Assembly: GCF_000003815.2 (NCBI RefSeq)
Contig: NC_049979.1
Location: 3,469,531-3,533,530, forward strand
Origin: Branchiostoma floridae
Taxonomy: Eukaryota; Chordata; Leptocardii; Amphioxiformes; Branchiostomatidae
Reading direction: 5' to 3'
DNA length: 64,000 nucleotides
Below are positions 33,701-44,400 of the stretch, one piece after another. Under the pieces are notes generated by a model that saw only the letters and a list, made by a program, of their open reading frames with translations, ran no database searches and was not told where the DNA came from. Both the position numbers and the translations under genes were made by a program. Position 1 is the first letter of the stretch. The number at the start of each line of letters is the position of its first letter.

Positions 33701-36700
33701 ACATCAGTTGCAAACTTTAAGGTTAACATTATTTGGCGAATGTATGGGGTCGTCAAACTCTAGTTTGATAATGTGGTGATCTTAGAGTATTTATTAGTGT
33801 GTTGATTTTCACACACCCCTACTTTTTCCATGTTTACAATGCACGAGCCATACTATTACATTCTTTGATTCATTCATTTTGAATTGATGACAGCACCCTC
33901 CCAACATGGTCCGGTCGAACAGAGACCTTCGTCTCTGTTCGGACGTACGCGTGTGCTGTTTGACCGGGCCGGTGGAGCTCCAGGCCCAGCCGGACCGAAC
34001 AGTCTACTGCCCAGGGGAGGTGATCGCCATCAGGGGAACCGTGGAGAACAACAGTTTTGCCGATGACGTTATGCATGTGGAGGCTAGGCTGGTGCAGGTA
34101 AAGCTAGTTCACTTTTATCCGCGGGTTGACCTATGTCCGATGTCATTATGAACTGGGCATGTGAGGATATCAAGTCAAAGGACGTTGATTTCAAACTACA
34201 ATAAAAACAAGAGTTCGGAGACCTCATATCTCCATTAAATAGCCTGATTAAGTAAACTATTTCCACATTTACATAATCTATGCTTGGTTATGTATACATT
34301 TAGACAACTTACACTGGTCCCAATGTTGATTGTGCAATCATTTACCATTTATAAGAAGTGTAGCACTTTTATACTTATTATGTAAATTAGGGACATATTT
34401 GCATAATTGATATCTGTTAATGTTCCACTAGCCACAAACTACATATAAGACAGGTATTTGAGTCCTACAATGGCAAACACTACAAATTTAGATTTTCCTC
34501 CTTAATTATGCAAATCAAGTGCCAGTTTACATAATTTGCATTTGATTATGTACATCTCTGTGTAAGCTACCTACATACCACATATCATCTAAATTTGTCA
34601 TTCCCTTGTCCAGTTATCCCTCCTTAGAAGATTTTGAGGAAAACGCCCCTGCAGTTCCAGAGCAACCTGCTAGGGACCCATACATACACCACATATTCCT
34701 TACATCACAAGCTATCTGACACCAAAAAAATCAAGACCATAGCGCATCCAGGTAAAAAGATACAAAAACGGAATTTCTGCTGCAGTACCAAGGTCACATA
34801 CCAGGGGCCCTAAATTGACCTTAACCTCAGTCTTCCCAAAACCTACCCACATACCAAATATCATGGCAATCCATCCAGAGATTCTTGAGTTATGCTGACC
34901 ACAAATATTCGGAAACACAAACAAACAAACACACACACACACACACATACACACCCACAGACACACAGACAGACACACCTAAAACTATATCTCCATTTTT
35001 CATGGAGATAACAAACATTGTCATTTGAAACCCGGCCGAAAATGTGTGTGTAAAACGGCTGAAAACCCGTGTGTCAATGATGTCAACACCCAGTCAATCA
35101 TGCTTCATCACAGGTCGGAACATTCCATGGGAGGTTCGGGTCGTGGAGGGTGGAAGAGGCCACAAACATCGTCGAGCGAGTTCGACTCCCTAACTCTGCC
35201 TGCAACAAGGGCCGGTCATTTGAGTTTTCGCCCAGCGACGGTGCCGTTCTCCGGGTCCCTCCGCTGAGCAGCTTATCCTCACTCCGCTTCTGCAGGATCA
35301 TCGACCTCGGGTATCGACTGGATGTGAGTGTGTCTGTTTGAATCTTTGTTACCTCCATGAAATGTCATGGAGGTTATATTTTTACCTCCATGAAATGTAA
35401 TGGAGGTTATATTTTACCCTGCGTTTGTCTGTCTGTGTGTGTGTCTGTGTGTAAACAAGATAACTCAAGAACGGCTGGGTGAATTGGTTTCATACTTGGT
35501 GTGTTGGTAGTGTGAGATGAAAGCTGGAAATGAATAGATTTTGAGCCCCCTAGCAGCTTCCCTTGGTATTGCAGCGCAACTTCCGGTTTTGCTATCTCGT
35601 GTTCTGAACAAGCTATGGTCACGATTTTGGGGTATTAGATAGCTCTTGTGCTCAGAAAAAAATGACATAAGTTTGGGCCCCCTAGCGGCTAGCTTTGGGA
35701 AACTCACACTCACTCACAACCCGCTTGCTCCTAAGAGCGTGGCGCCTCGACATCTTCTCCAGAATGACCTGTCCTGGGCAGCCTGCTTTGGGAAAGCAGG
35801 GGTATTTTTGTCAAAAACTGCTGACGAGAATAACTCAAGAAGGGAACAACGGATTTGCATGATTTTTGGTATGTAGGTACCTTAGACAATGTTGTACAAG
35901 ATAAGATACTAATTATGCAAATTAGGAATAAATCTGCATAATTGATGAGAATATCCTATCATAGCAGTTTTTCTATGTATCTCTTGTCCCGGGCGTGATA
36001 TGGTCGAGACATTTGGGTGGTAGATGGCTTTTAGCGTTATGACAAAGTGGAGCAAGTTTCAGTCCCCTAACATTTAATTGTGGAACTGCAGGGGCGTTTT
36101 TGTCAAGACACTCCAAAGAGGATAACTACAGAAAGGAAGGACGGATTGCCTGCATTTTAGGTATGCAGGTAGCTTGGGCAAAGATGTTCATAATGATATG
36201 CATTTTATGCAAATGAGGACTTAATTTGCATAATCAATGAGGAAATATATACATGTACAATGTATAATTCCATTGTTTGCAATAACTGGACTTCGATAAA
36301 TGTAACACTTGTTAATTGTTATCGGTGGAACATATGCAGATATGTAATATGCAAATGAGGAAATTATTTGCATAAGTTATGCAAAAATTGCAAAACAGCT
36401 TAATGATTAATGATCTGAATTGGGATATTTACTTGTGACATGTGTACTGTACGTTATTCAATGATAAACATCACCATGCATAAATCATGTTAATGTTAAG
36501 TCATTTGCATGAAATTAACAAAAGCTCTAAATATTCATGAGGTATGAGGTCGCCGAACTCTAGTTTATTCATGAGAGGCTCAAATCGGCCTGCAGGCCGA
36601 TTTTCATTGAGGTCATGTTGGAGGTAAGGGTCAGATAGAATATAACAGAGATATAGATTACGTCGAGTCCTGATAAATCAACATATATCATATACGTCAA

Positions 36701-37779
36701 TGAAGGTTAGACATCCAAGTACGAGGGGCATTCAATCAGTAATGCCCCTGACCCATTTCCCATAGCAGGATATTAATGAAACTTGGCACAGTTATTAGTC
36801 TTTCTCTTCATAGGAAACACCCAGAGTTTTGCATTTCTCCCATCATTTGATGTAGCTCTGGACACTGTTCTTGTAGGACATCCCAGGTTGGTCCTCCGAC
36901 AGATGCCTCATCAATGGCAGAAGAGGGACGACCAGGTCTGGGAGCTGTTTCCACAGACTTCCGACCTTGTTTGAATTCAGGATGCCAGCGTTTTACAAGG
37001 TCATATGATGGGGCATCATCACCATAAGTTTTTTTCATTTCATCAAAAGTCCCCTTTGGTGTGCGTCCTTTCAAATACAAAAACCGGATCACTGCGCGAC
37101 ACTCAACATGCTCCATTTCACACCTGGTCCATTTCACACCTGACTCAGTTCAAACACCAGTAAATCAGTAACCACAGTTAGTTCAGAGCTGTTTTTTGCA
37201 ACATAACCCATAGACATATGACTCATTACACATGCAAAATTTCATTTAGATCAGACAACTGGAAGTGGGTCAGGGGCATTACTTATTGAATGCCCCTCGT
37301 AATAAGATACACCAAGCAACTGAATATGAAATCATATCTGTTTCCCTTCTGTGCAATCTGTGTAAATTCCTGAAAAGCAGTACTAGTCCCTGATGGGAGC
37401 TTACTCTGGTAAAAGAATAAAGAAATAAGAATAAAAATATAGAGAAGTAAATAATCTTTTCTGTCTGCTATTCCTAGTCAGTTACTGTGTAGATTGTTTG
37501 TTTGTTTTGACGTGGTCATTGATTGTTAGATATAGAATAACTNNNNNNNNNNNNNNNNNNNNNNNNNNNNNNNNNNNNNNNNNNNNNNNNNNNNNNNNNN
37601 NNNNNNNNNNNNNNNNNNNNNNNNNNNNNNNNNNNNNNNNNNGTGCTGGTAGTCCGAAGGTAAAGATCCCCATCAAGATATGTTCCTGCAGGCACCACCC
37701 CCACGGCACCGCCCAGGCTTCCTTTGCACACCTTGTGCGGCCCCACAGGACAGTGCCCAAGACAAGACAAGACAATTAG
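30781..37779 (+). CDS. ARR4: alpha-arrestin lacking PPxY tail; exon F damaged, gap inside
   Basis: Exons: A 30781-30898, B 31322-31432, C 32044-32285, D 33894-34097, E 35114-35323. Exon F probably starts at about 37624 inside the assembly gap and is visible from 37643. The arrestin folds are intact and in phase. Exon D has a changed loop (LRLCSDVRVCC) caused by a fold-back sequence. Exon F matches ARR6 only up to CCCACAGGACAGTGCCCA and then runs into AGACAAGACAAGACAATTAG, so the PPAY repeats and exon G are gone. One base fewer than ARR5 in the TTTGCACACC stretch shifts the frame, and the stop is at 37777-37779. Expected product is about 346 aa, ending without a NEDD4 site. It may be a decaying gene or a PPxY-less arrestin. 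Confidence 0.78.
32454..33402. mobile_element. piggyBac-type non-autonomous element, ARR4 C-D intron
   Basis: Terminal repeats CCCTATCCAGACTGGG and CCCAGTCTGGATAGGG are exact complements and are flanked by TTAA on both sides (32450-32453, 33403-33406), the piggyBac hallmark. The ARR3 intron has GATGCCATCTGAAACGTCTG at the matching site with no insert. Poly-G and poly-C runs sit just inside each end. No transposase frame is seen. A diverged internal fragment of the same family occurs in ARR6 (about 50930-51372). Confidence 0.88.
34199..35020. repeat. Repeat block in the ARR4 D-E intron, shared with ARR5
   Basis: The stretch from GAGTTCGGAGACCTCATATC to ATCTCCATTTTTCATGGAGA is nearly identical in ARR5 (43395-44185) and absent from ARR3 and ARR6. 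It resembles, in opposite orientation, the block in the E-F introns that begins ACCTCCATGAAATGTCATGG, so both are probably the same mobile repeat. I cannot name the class. Confidence 0.55.
35340..36620. repeat. Mobile-repeat block in the ARR4 E-F intron
   Basis: It starts with two copies of ACCTCCATGAAATG(T)AATGG-like hairpins, continues with an AAGATAACTCAAGAA segment of a kind often seen in repetitive DNA, and ends near GGTCGCCGAACTCTAG. The ARR5 intron has the same block (44535-45700) with only a few differences. Class not determined; a Helitron-like end (CTAG before T) is possible but unproven. Confidence 0.5.
36722..37299 (-). mobile_element. Internally deleted mariner element, ARR4 E-F intron
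   Basis: Inverted ends CGAGGGGCATTCAATCAG and the complement of CTTATTGAATGCCCCTCG bound a 578-bp element flanked by TA (36720-36721, 37300-37301). The ARR3 intron carries the empty site (ACATCCAGGTAATAAGATAC near 25320). It contains the start of a mariner transposase on the minus strand. Confidence 0.92.
36808..37137 (-). pseudogene. Truncated mariner transposase (N-terminal domain)
   Basis: The 109-residue frame begins MKWTRCEMEHVECRAVIRFL and continues with a KGRTPKGTFDEMKKTYGDD stretch and a SYDLVKRWHPEFKQGRKSVE stretch, the paired helix-turn-helix DNA-binding domain of mariner transposases, then a PRPGRPSS hinge. After about residue 80 the reading departs from the family and ends. The whole DDD catalytic domain is missing, so it cannot transpose by itself. 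A 109-aa near-identical copy is at 45901-46230. Confidence 0.88.
37543..37642. other. Assembly gap (100 N)
   Basis: Exactly 100 N, a conventional size for a gap of unknown length. It hides the exon F acceptor of ARR4. Confidence 0.99.
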
Positions 37780-37789
37780 GACAATTAGA

Positions 37790-38640
37790 AATTGCTATCC
37801 TATCAGGGCTCTAGCCAGCGTCCGTTTTTCCGTCAATTGACGGAAATTTGCTGCGTGTGACGGAAAAATTTTAAAACCAATCCGTCAACCTTGACGGACA
37901 AAAATTCTTGGTGGAAGCTACAGGTGGTTTGGGGACGCTGTCTATGGCCATAAAAGCCACGCACTGTTTGTTTCGCTATTGTTATTATTGTTGACGAAGT
38001 GTGTCGGCGCCCTTTAGCATACGATAATCTCATTAAAAACCTGTTTTTCAAGGTCTCAGTTCAGTCTTTCTAACTCCTGGAAGAGTGTTTTTGCGACAAT
38101 GGGAATTGGCTGACGGAAAAAAAAATTCGAGCTGGCTAGAGCCCTGTATCCTATATTAACTTTTTTATACTGCCACCTTGAAGTTTATATATGCTACAAA
38201 TATGTGACATTTTGGATAAAATTGTATTGTACTATTGTGTTTTAAAACGATGTGAGCGGAATGTATTTCAGCTTACAGCCTATATAATATTTATACTACT
38301 TATAACCGATTCGTACATTAAGCAGCTTACTCAAGACAGCGGTTTGGACCTGCAGCAACTTCCCACAGCGATGGGTGACAAAGAGGGGTGGTGGAAACTA
38401 GTTATGTGCAGATTCCGAGCGAGCTCCCCGGAGTGAGTGAGTGAGTGAGTGAGTGAGTGAGTGAGTGTGTGAGTGAGTGAGTGAGTGTGTGAGTGAGTGA
38501 GTGAGTGAGTGAGTGTGTGAGGACCTGCAGCAACTTCCCACAGCGATGGGTGACAAAGAGGGGTCGAGGAAAATAGTTATGTGCAGATTCCGAGCGAGCT
38601 CGCCGGAGTGAGTGAGTGAGTGCTCCTCTCCCAGACGTGA
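37790..38640 (+). pseudogene. Retroelement 3' tail and GAGT tract after ARR4
   Basis: The translation near 38325-38436 reads LTQDSGLDLQQLPTAMGD and then KEGWWKLVMCRFRASSPE, resembling the tail of LINE reverse transcriptases. A (GAGT)n run follows, then a second, partial copy of the tail (38521-38615). The same tail is at 27790-27905 and 47367-47477. A small inverted repeat with GGCTCTAGCCAGC and GCTGGCTAGAGCC ends (37806-38144) looks like another MITE. Confidence 0.6.
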
Positions 38641-40704
38641 AGTTATAGCCTGAGAAGTAGGAGGAGAAATAACTAAACTAATACTACCTCCAGCTCGACA
38701 TGGTTTTTGATTATGAAATAAAGTGGAACTACGATAACAGGTTTGATACAGGGTTATCAGTGAATGTTTTGAAAATAGACATACATAACTACATTTAACG
38801 TTACATGGATTTTAACGTGGGCTATAGATTTTAGTTAATTGAGTCTCATCACATGTGTTTTCGTGTGTGACGTCAAGTGACCATGGTGGACCTAATTATA
38901 ACATCACATTGTGATCTGTAGAAGTGAACTACGTTTTTCAAATTCTGTGAAGAAGTGAGTTTTGAATATCTTTGCAGAGTCATTGTCGTTTCTTCAAATG
39001 TGTGTCTGGCATAGGTCCGTGTTCATAGCATAGCACGTGCACTTTTAAACCACTGTGGTCATTTCGCCTACGGCTGTTAAAAAATCAAAGGGTGATCTTT
39101 GTGCTGCAGTTTATGTTTCACCTGATAGAGATCGCTTTTAGTATGTGTAGTTAACATAGCATCAGTGTTGGTGACGTCACTGTATCCGCACTCTTAAGCT
39201 TATACCCTACTCGTCCCTTCGAACCCAAAAGGTTTCTCCAAATTGGACCAAAAGTTTAAAGGAAAGAAACGTTAGGCCCTAAACCTATAATGCCTCACAA
39301 ACAAGTTACCCAATCAAATGGATAAGATTTTGGAAACGATAAGACGTTTAAGACGGCATCCACTATCTTCCTCAGTGACACTGAAGAGATCTCCTTGGAG
39401 AGCCCGCCGGCAATCAGAAAAAGCCAGCAATCAGCGATCCAGTACAAAAAGAAATGGCCAGCAAAAGTGTTTATGAGCCAAAGAAGGCCCCAGAGAGCCT
39501 GCTATGGAGGCTAGCAGAGGATGTCAGCCATAGAATTTACTTGCTGCGGCCTAATGATTGCGTGACGTCAGCCCTATACCACACTAGCCGTAAGGCTTGC
39601 GAGGCAAAGAACAATCAAATCAAAAACATGGCTGCCCCCAAGGGTACGGAGGTGTACAGAAGAAAGTTTCAACTAGCAATACAGCAGACAGTGTTTCTCA
39701 GGCGTAGTCTCGTCTCGGTGTTTGTAGAACGGGTACGTATTTTGTATTTGTTGCAACACCGAACATCGCTTTACACTGTCTGCTTCACTGAAGAGCAAGG
39801 TATGATGTTTATCTATCGCCGCTCCCATGTCAAAGGTGAAACATTGACACCTAATTAGGTGTAAATATATATTCTGAGTCACACACAAAAAGTGAACAAA
39901 CAGGTTTGGCCTATGATCATTTCATGCAGAAGTCACGATTCGATGTCGGATCAGCACCGAAATATCTCTAACATTGCCGTCAACTTGGGTTTTTCATGCA
40001 CAGGCGGAGATACAAAACTGTACAAACTTTCTAGAGAGCTGATTTTAGACTTCAAGGTCTATGCTATCGCTGCTATTGTGCGAGATCAAGGGATAAGGTG
40101 AGGTAAGGTCAGGTGGGTTTGTTTGTGTTTGCGTGTATGTGTGTGGAGGGGGGGGCAGCATAACTCGAGAAGTTGTGGATGGATCCGTATGAAATCTACT
40201 GTATGGGCCTGAAATGTCGCTAAAACGAAAGAGAACTTGACCTAGCACACTTCGGTACTAATTTTGCCGACAACGGTGAATCAGTGTGGGTCGACTACTA
40301 CTACATGTACGTACCATCAATGGTGAGTTAGAATACATGTAGCTCCTTACGTCACAGGAAAAAGCTGCCAATTATATGTTACAGAGTCAGTTTTCGGAAT
40401 AAATGAATGGGTTCTTGAATGAGTTCGTCAGATTAGTAAATGGCGTCTGGAATCGTATTCTAAAGGATTGGCTGTTCGATTTCTTTATCATTGTTGTTTG
40501 ACGTTATCTAACTAATACTTTACGTTCGGTAACGTTACCGAATTCTCAACTCTGTAGCAGCGCCACCTATAGCTGCAGTGTGAAGTAGAATCAGTGACAG
40601 ACGGTCATCAAAGCGTCAGCTAGTGAAACTCTTTAGTTGTGAACAAAGACTTTTGTCATTCGGTGAATGGAGCTTCACAGCTATCGTGCTTAATCCCGTG
40701 GTTA

Positions 40705-41040
40705 AGCCTGGGGCACAACCCGCCGTACGTGCAATTTGTCCGTACGTTTTTTGTGGAGGCCACGTCCGCCACGTATTCCTGAAAACGCTGAGGCTGTACA
40801 TGGCAGGCGCGTCGCCCGTACTGGCACGTACGGAGGGCGAATCCGCAGCCCGAACGTAGAGGAAGTTCTGCATGGACTTAAATTTCTACGGCGTGTCTGC
40901 GTGCTCCAAAATCCGTCGGATTCCCTACGAGCTCGTACGGAGACGGTACTTACCACTTACGGACACCAAAAGATTGCCCACGTTTTGGCACGTAGACAGC
41001 ACGTATTTGCACGTACGGCGCGCGGGTTGTGCCCCAGGCT
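40705..41040. mobile_element. PIF/Harbinger-type MITE, ARR5 unit copy
   Basis: Third 336-bp copy, flanked by TTA (40702-40704, 41041-41043). In the ARR6 unit the corresponding segment is deleted at about 48335. Confidence 0.82.
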
Positions 41041-41115
41041 TTAGCGGTCCGCGAGTTGGACTCGACATGCATGCACGCAACCGAAAAGTGTTGCAGTCCT
41101 CAGGACGGGACGTTA

Positions 41116-41310
41116 AGGCATAGGTCACATTTCCAAACCGGTGCCAAGCCTAACAGAATGATATTAAAGACATCAGAATAGGCAGAATTTCAAAATAAGA
41201 TTCATGGCAGGATTTGCGTAATACTATATTTCTAGGTATTTGTCTTAATTTTTTTTTCATTCTTTTAAATATCCCGGCCGGTCCCCGTTTTGGAAATGTG
41301 ACCTAAGCCT
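41116..41310. mobile_element. GGTCACATT-type palindromic MITE, ARR5 unit
   Basis: Collinear copy of 20008-20195. Only the right half survives in the ARR6 unit (about 48345-48450). Confidence 0.65.
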
Positions 41311-41460
41311 CAGCCGTGGTCTGTCGATAAAAAGCTAAAAGTAACGAACCCGGGCCGTAAATAGCGTATGTCTTCTCTGTTGCGACCAGTGGAAGTTTAG
41401 ATTAGCTCTTCAATGAGCTTTACTGATTCGGTATATTTTACACTTTCCCCTTTCCCACAG

Positions 41461-44400
41461 ATGGAGAAACTCCGACAGTTCGCCATCGAGTTTAATGAGG
41501 GGAAGGACGTGTTCGAGCCCGGGGAATTTGTCAAAGGTCACGTGGTCGTTGACCTGGCAAAGAAAATAAAGATAAAAGGTAATAAAGAAGACGTCGAACA
41601 AATAATAATATAACATTGACATATATGGTTACTTCAAACAACTTGTTTGACTTGAGCTTGACTTTTCCTTACCTTCAAATTTGTTTCCTATTGGAATCCA
41701 AATTGTCTTCAGCTTTCCTTTGTCTTACAATGTTTCCTATTGGACATCTAAAATTGTCTTCATTCATAGTTAGGGTATAAAACCTCCAGATCAAAACTTC
41801 CAGATCACTTCAGTGTCACTGACGAAAACTAGCCGATGCTAGTTGAAAAGTCTGTCCGTTTCGAAAATCATACTGTACAATAAAGGTCTTCATTTACTCA
41901 CTCAAGCTCATCCAAATTGGAAGCAGAATTTCTGTCAACTTGCAGTATTGCGGGTGACAGGACGTCAAGCTCTGGATGAATCGTAAATAAAGTTTGTGTC
42001 CCCTGCAGGTTTGTGGCTGCAGTTCCATGGACGCAGCAAAGTGAGTTTTGACATCCACGATGACGACTACACGGCTTCAGAGACGTACTTAAGTCACGAG
42101 GTCACGCTATTCGGCAACGGTAGGGTAGACCCCCCCCCCCCCCCCCCCTCAGGACTATGTCACATTTCCTATCTGGGACCAGGCCGGGCTGTTTGTGGAA
42201 ACGAAAAAATAAAGTTTGTGCGAATAGATATGCACAAGTCATCTTTGGTCCATTTTGTGTGTTAAATCGTACTTTTCTTTCCCCAAATCTGCCAGGCCGG
42301 GGCCCTTTGTTGAAATGTGACGTTAGCCTAACCCATACTGCCATAAGTAAAAATGCAGGAAAATAATTTAATAAAAATCAGTGTTTGTAAATATGAATTT
42401 GTATGGCTTGCCATCACTACTTGGGCATATACCAGAAAAATCCATTGACTTATTACAAATCCCCAGCCTAGAATTGCATTTGTGTCTGAAAATGGGCGTG
42501 GCCCTGTGGTAATGGATGGCGTCATCATGACGTCAAAATCTGCACAATCCAACGGCTTGCAATAAGACACTTTCGGACAAAAACTTTAAGAAGACCGCAA
42601 AAGTCCCCAGCCTTGGTTTTCACATACGGCAACATTAAATGGTTCCATTGCAGAGCAAGGACAGACTGGAGACGGTCCTGTGACGTCACACGTGCTGCCC
42701 GCGGGTCGCCATGCCTTCCCGTTCCAGGTCCAGCTTCCTGCCGACGGACTGCCGTGCTCGTTCGAATGGCAACGCTACGGCTATGTTCGCTACACCATCA
42801 ACGCCACCATCGGCAAGCCATACCAGTCCACAAAAAAGGTGTTCAAGGTTCTGGATAAGGGCGAAGAGGATTCTTGGGAAGGGTTTAGTATAACCGTGAG
42901 TCAGAAAGCTACCATTAACGTTATCATTATAGACTGATTTGTTCATTCTAGTTTGATAATGTGGTGGTCTTAGAGTATTTATTAGTGTGCTGATTTTCCC
43001 ACACCCCTACTTTTTCCATGTTTAGAATGCACGAGCCATACTATTACATTCTTTCATTCATTTTTAATTGATGACAGCACCCTCCCAACATGGTCCGGTC
43101 GAACAGAGACCTTCGTCTCTGTCCGGACGTACGCTTGTGCTGTTTGACCGGGCCGGTGGAGCTCCAGGCCCAGCCGGACCGAACAGTCTACTGCCCAGGG
43201 GAGGTGATCGCCATCAGGGGAACCGTAGAGAACNNNNNNNNNNNNNNNNNNNNNNNNNNNNNNNNNNNNNNNNNNNNNNNNNNNNNNNNNNNNNNNNNNN
43301 NNNNNNNNNNNNNNNNNNNNNNNNNNNNNNNNNNNNNNNNNNNNNNNNNNNNNNNNNNNNNNNNNNNNNNNNNNNNNNNNNNNNNNNNNNNNNNGAGTTC
43401 GGAGACCTCATATCTCCATTAAATAGCCTGATTATGTAAACTATTTCCACAGTTACATAATCTATGCTTGGTTATGTATACATTTAGACAACTTACACTG
43501 GTCCCAATGTTGATTGTGCAATCATTTACCATTTATAAGAAGTGTAGCACTTTTATACTTATTATGTAAATTAAGGACATATTTGCATAATTGATATCTG
43601 TTAATGTTCCACTAGCCACAAACTACATATAAGACAGGTATTTGAGTCCTACAATGGCAAACACTACAAATATAGATTTTCCTCCTTAATTATGCAAATC
43701 AAGTGCCAGTTTTTTTTTTGCATTTGATTATGTACATCTCTGTGTAAGCTACCTACATACCACATATCATCTAAATTTGTCATTCCCTTGTCCAGTTATC
43801 CTCCTTAGAAGATTTTGAGGAAAACGCCCCTGCAGTTCCAGAGCAACCTGCTAGGGGACCCATACATACACCACATATTCCTTACATCACAAGCTATCTG
43901 ACACCAAAAAAATCAAGACCATAGCACATCCAGGTCAAAAGATACAAAAACGGAATTTCTGCTGCAGTACCAAGGTCACATACCAGGGGCCCTAAATTGA
44001 CCTTAACCTCAGTCTTCCCAAAACCTACCCACATACCAAATATCATGGCAATCCATCCAGAGATTCTTGAGTTATGCTGACCACAAATATTCGGAAACAC
44101 AAACAAACAAACACACACACACACACAGACACACACACACACAGACACACACAAAAACTATATCTCCATTTTTCCTGGAGATAACAAACATTGTCATTTG
44201 AAACCCGGCCGAAAATGTGTGTGCAAAATGGCTGAAAACGCGTGTGTCAACGATGTCAACACGCACCCAGTCAATGATGCTTCATCACAGGTCGGAACAT
44301 TCCATGGGAGGTGGGGACGCACGTCGTGGAGGGTGGAAGAGGCCACAAACATCGTCGAGCGAGTTCGACTCCCTAACTCTGTCTGCAAGAGGGGGGGCAG

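Larger units (their letters stand above)
38780..41460. repeat. 5' flank of the ARR5 unit (segmental duplication)
   Basis: Collinear and very similar to 28080-30780, with the CGCTCCCATGTCAAAGGTGA block near 39820 and both small MITEs in place. Confidence 0.6.

Noticed and set aside
37482-37779. Open frames crossing the N gap
   Set aside because: Residues inside the gap are unknown; only the + frame matching arrestin exon F from 37643 is supported.
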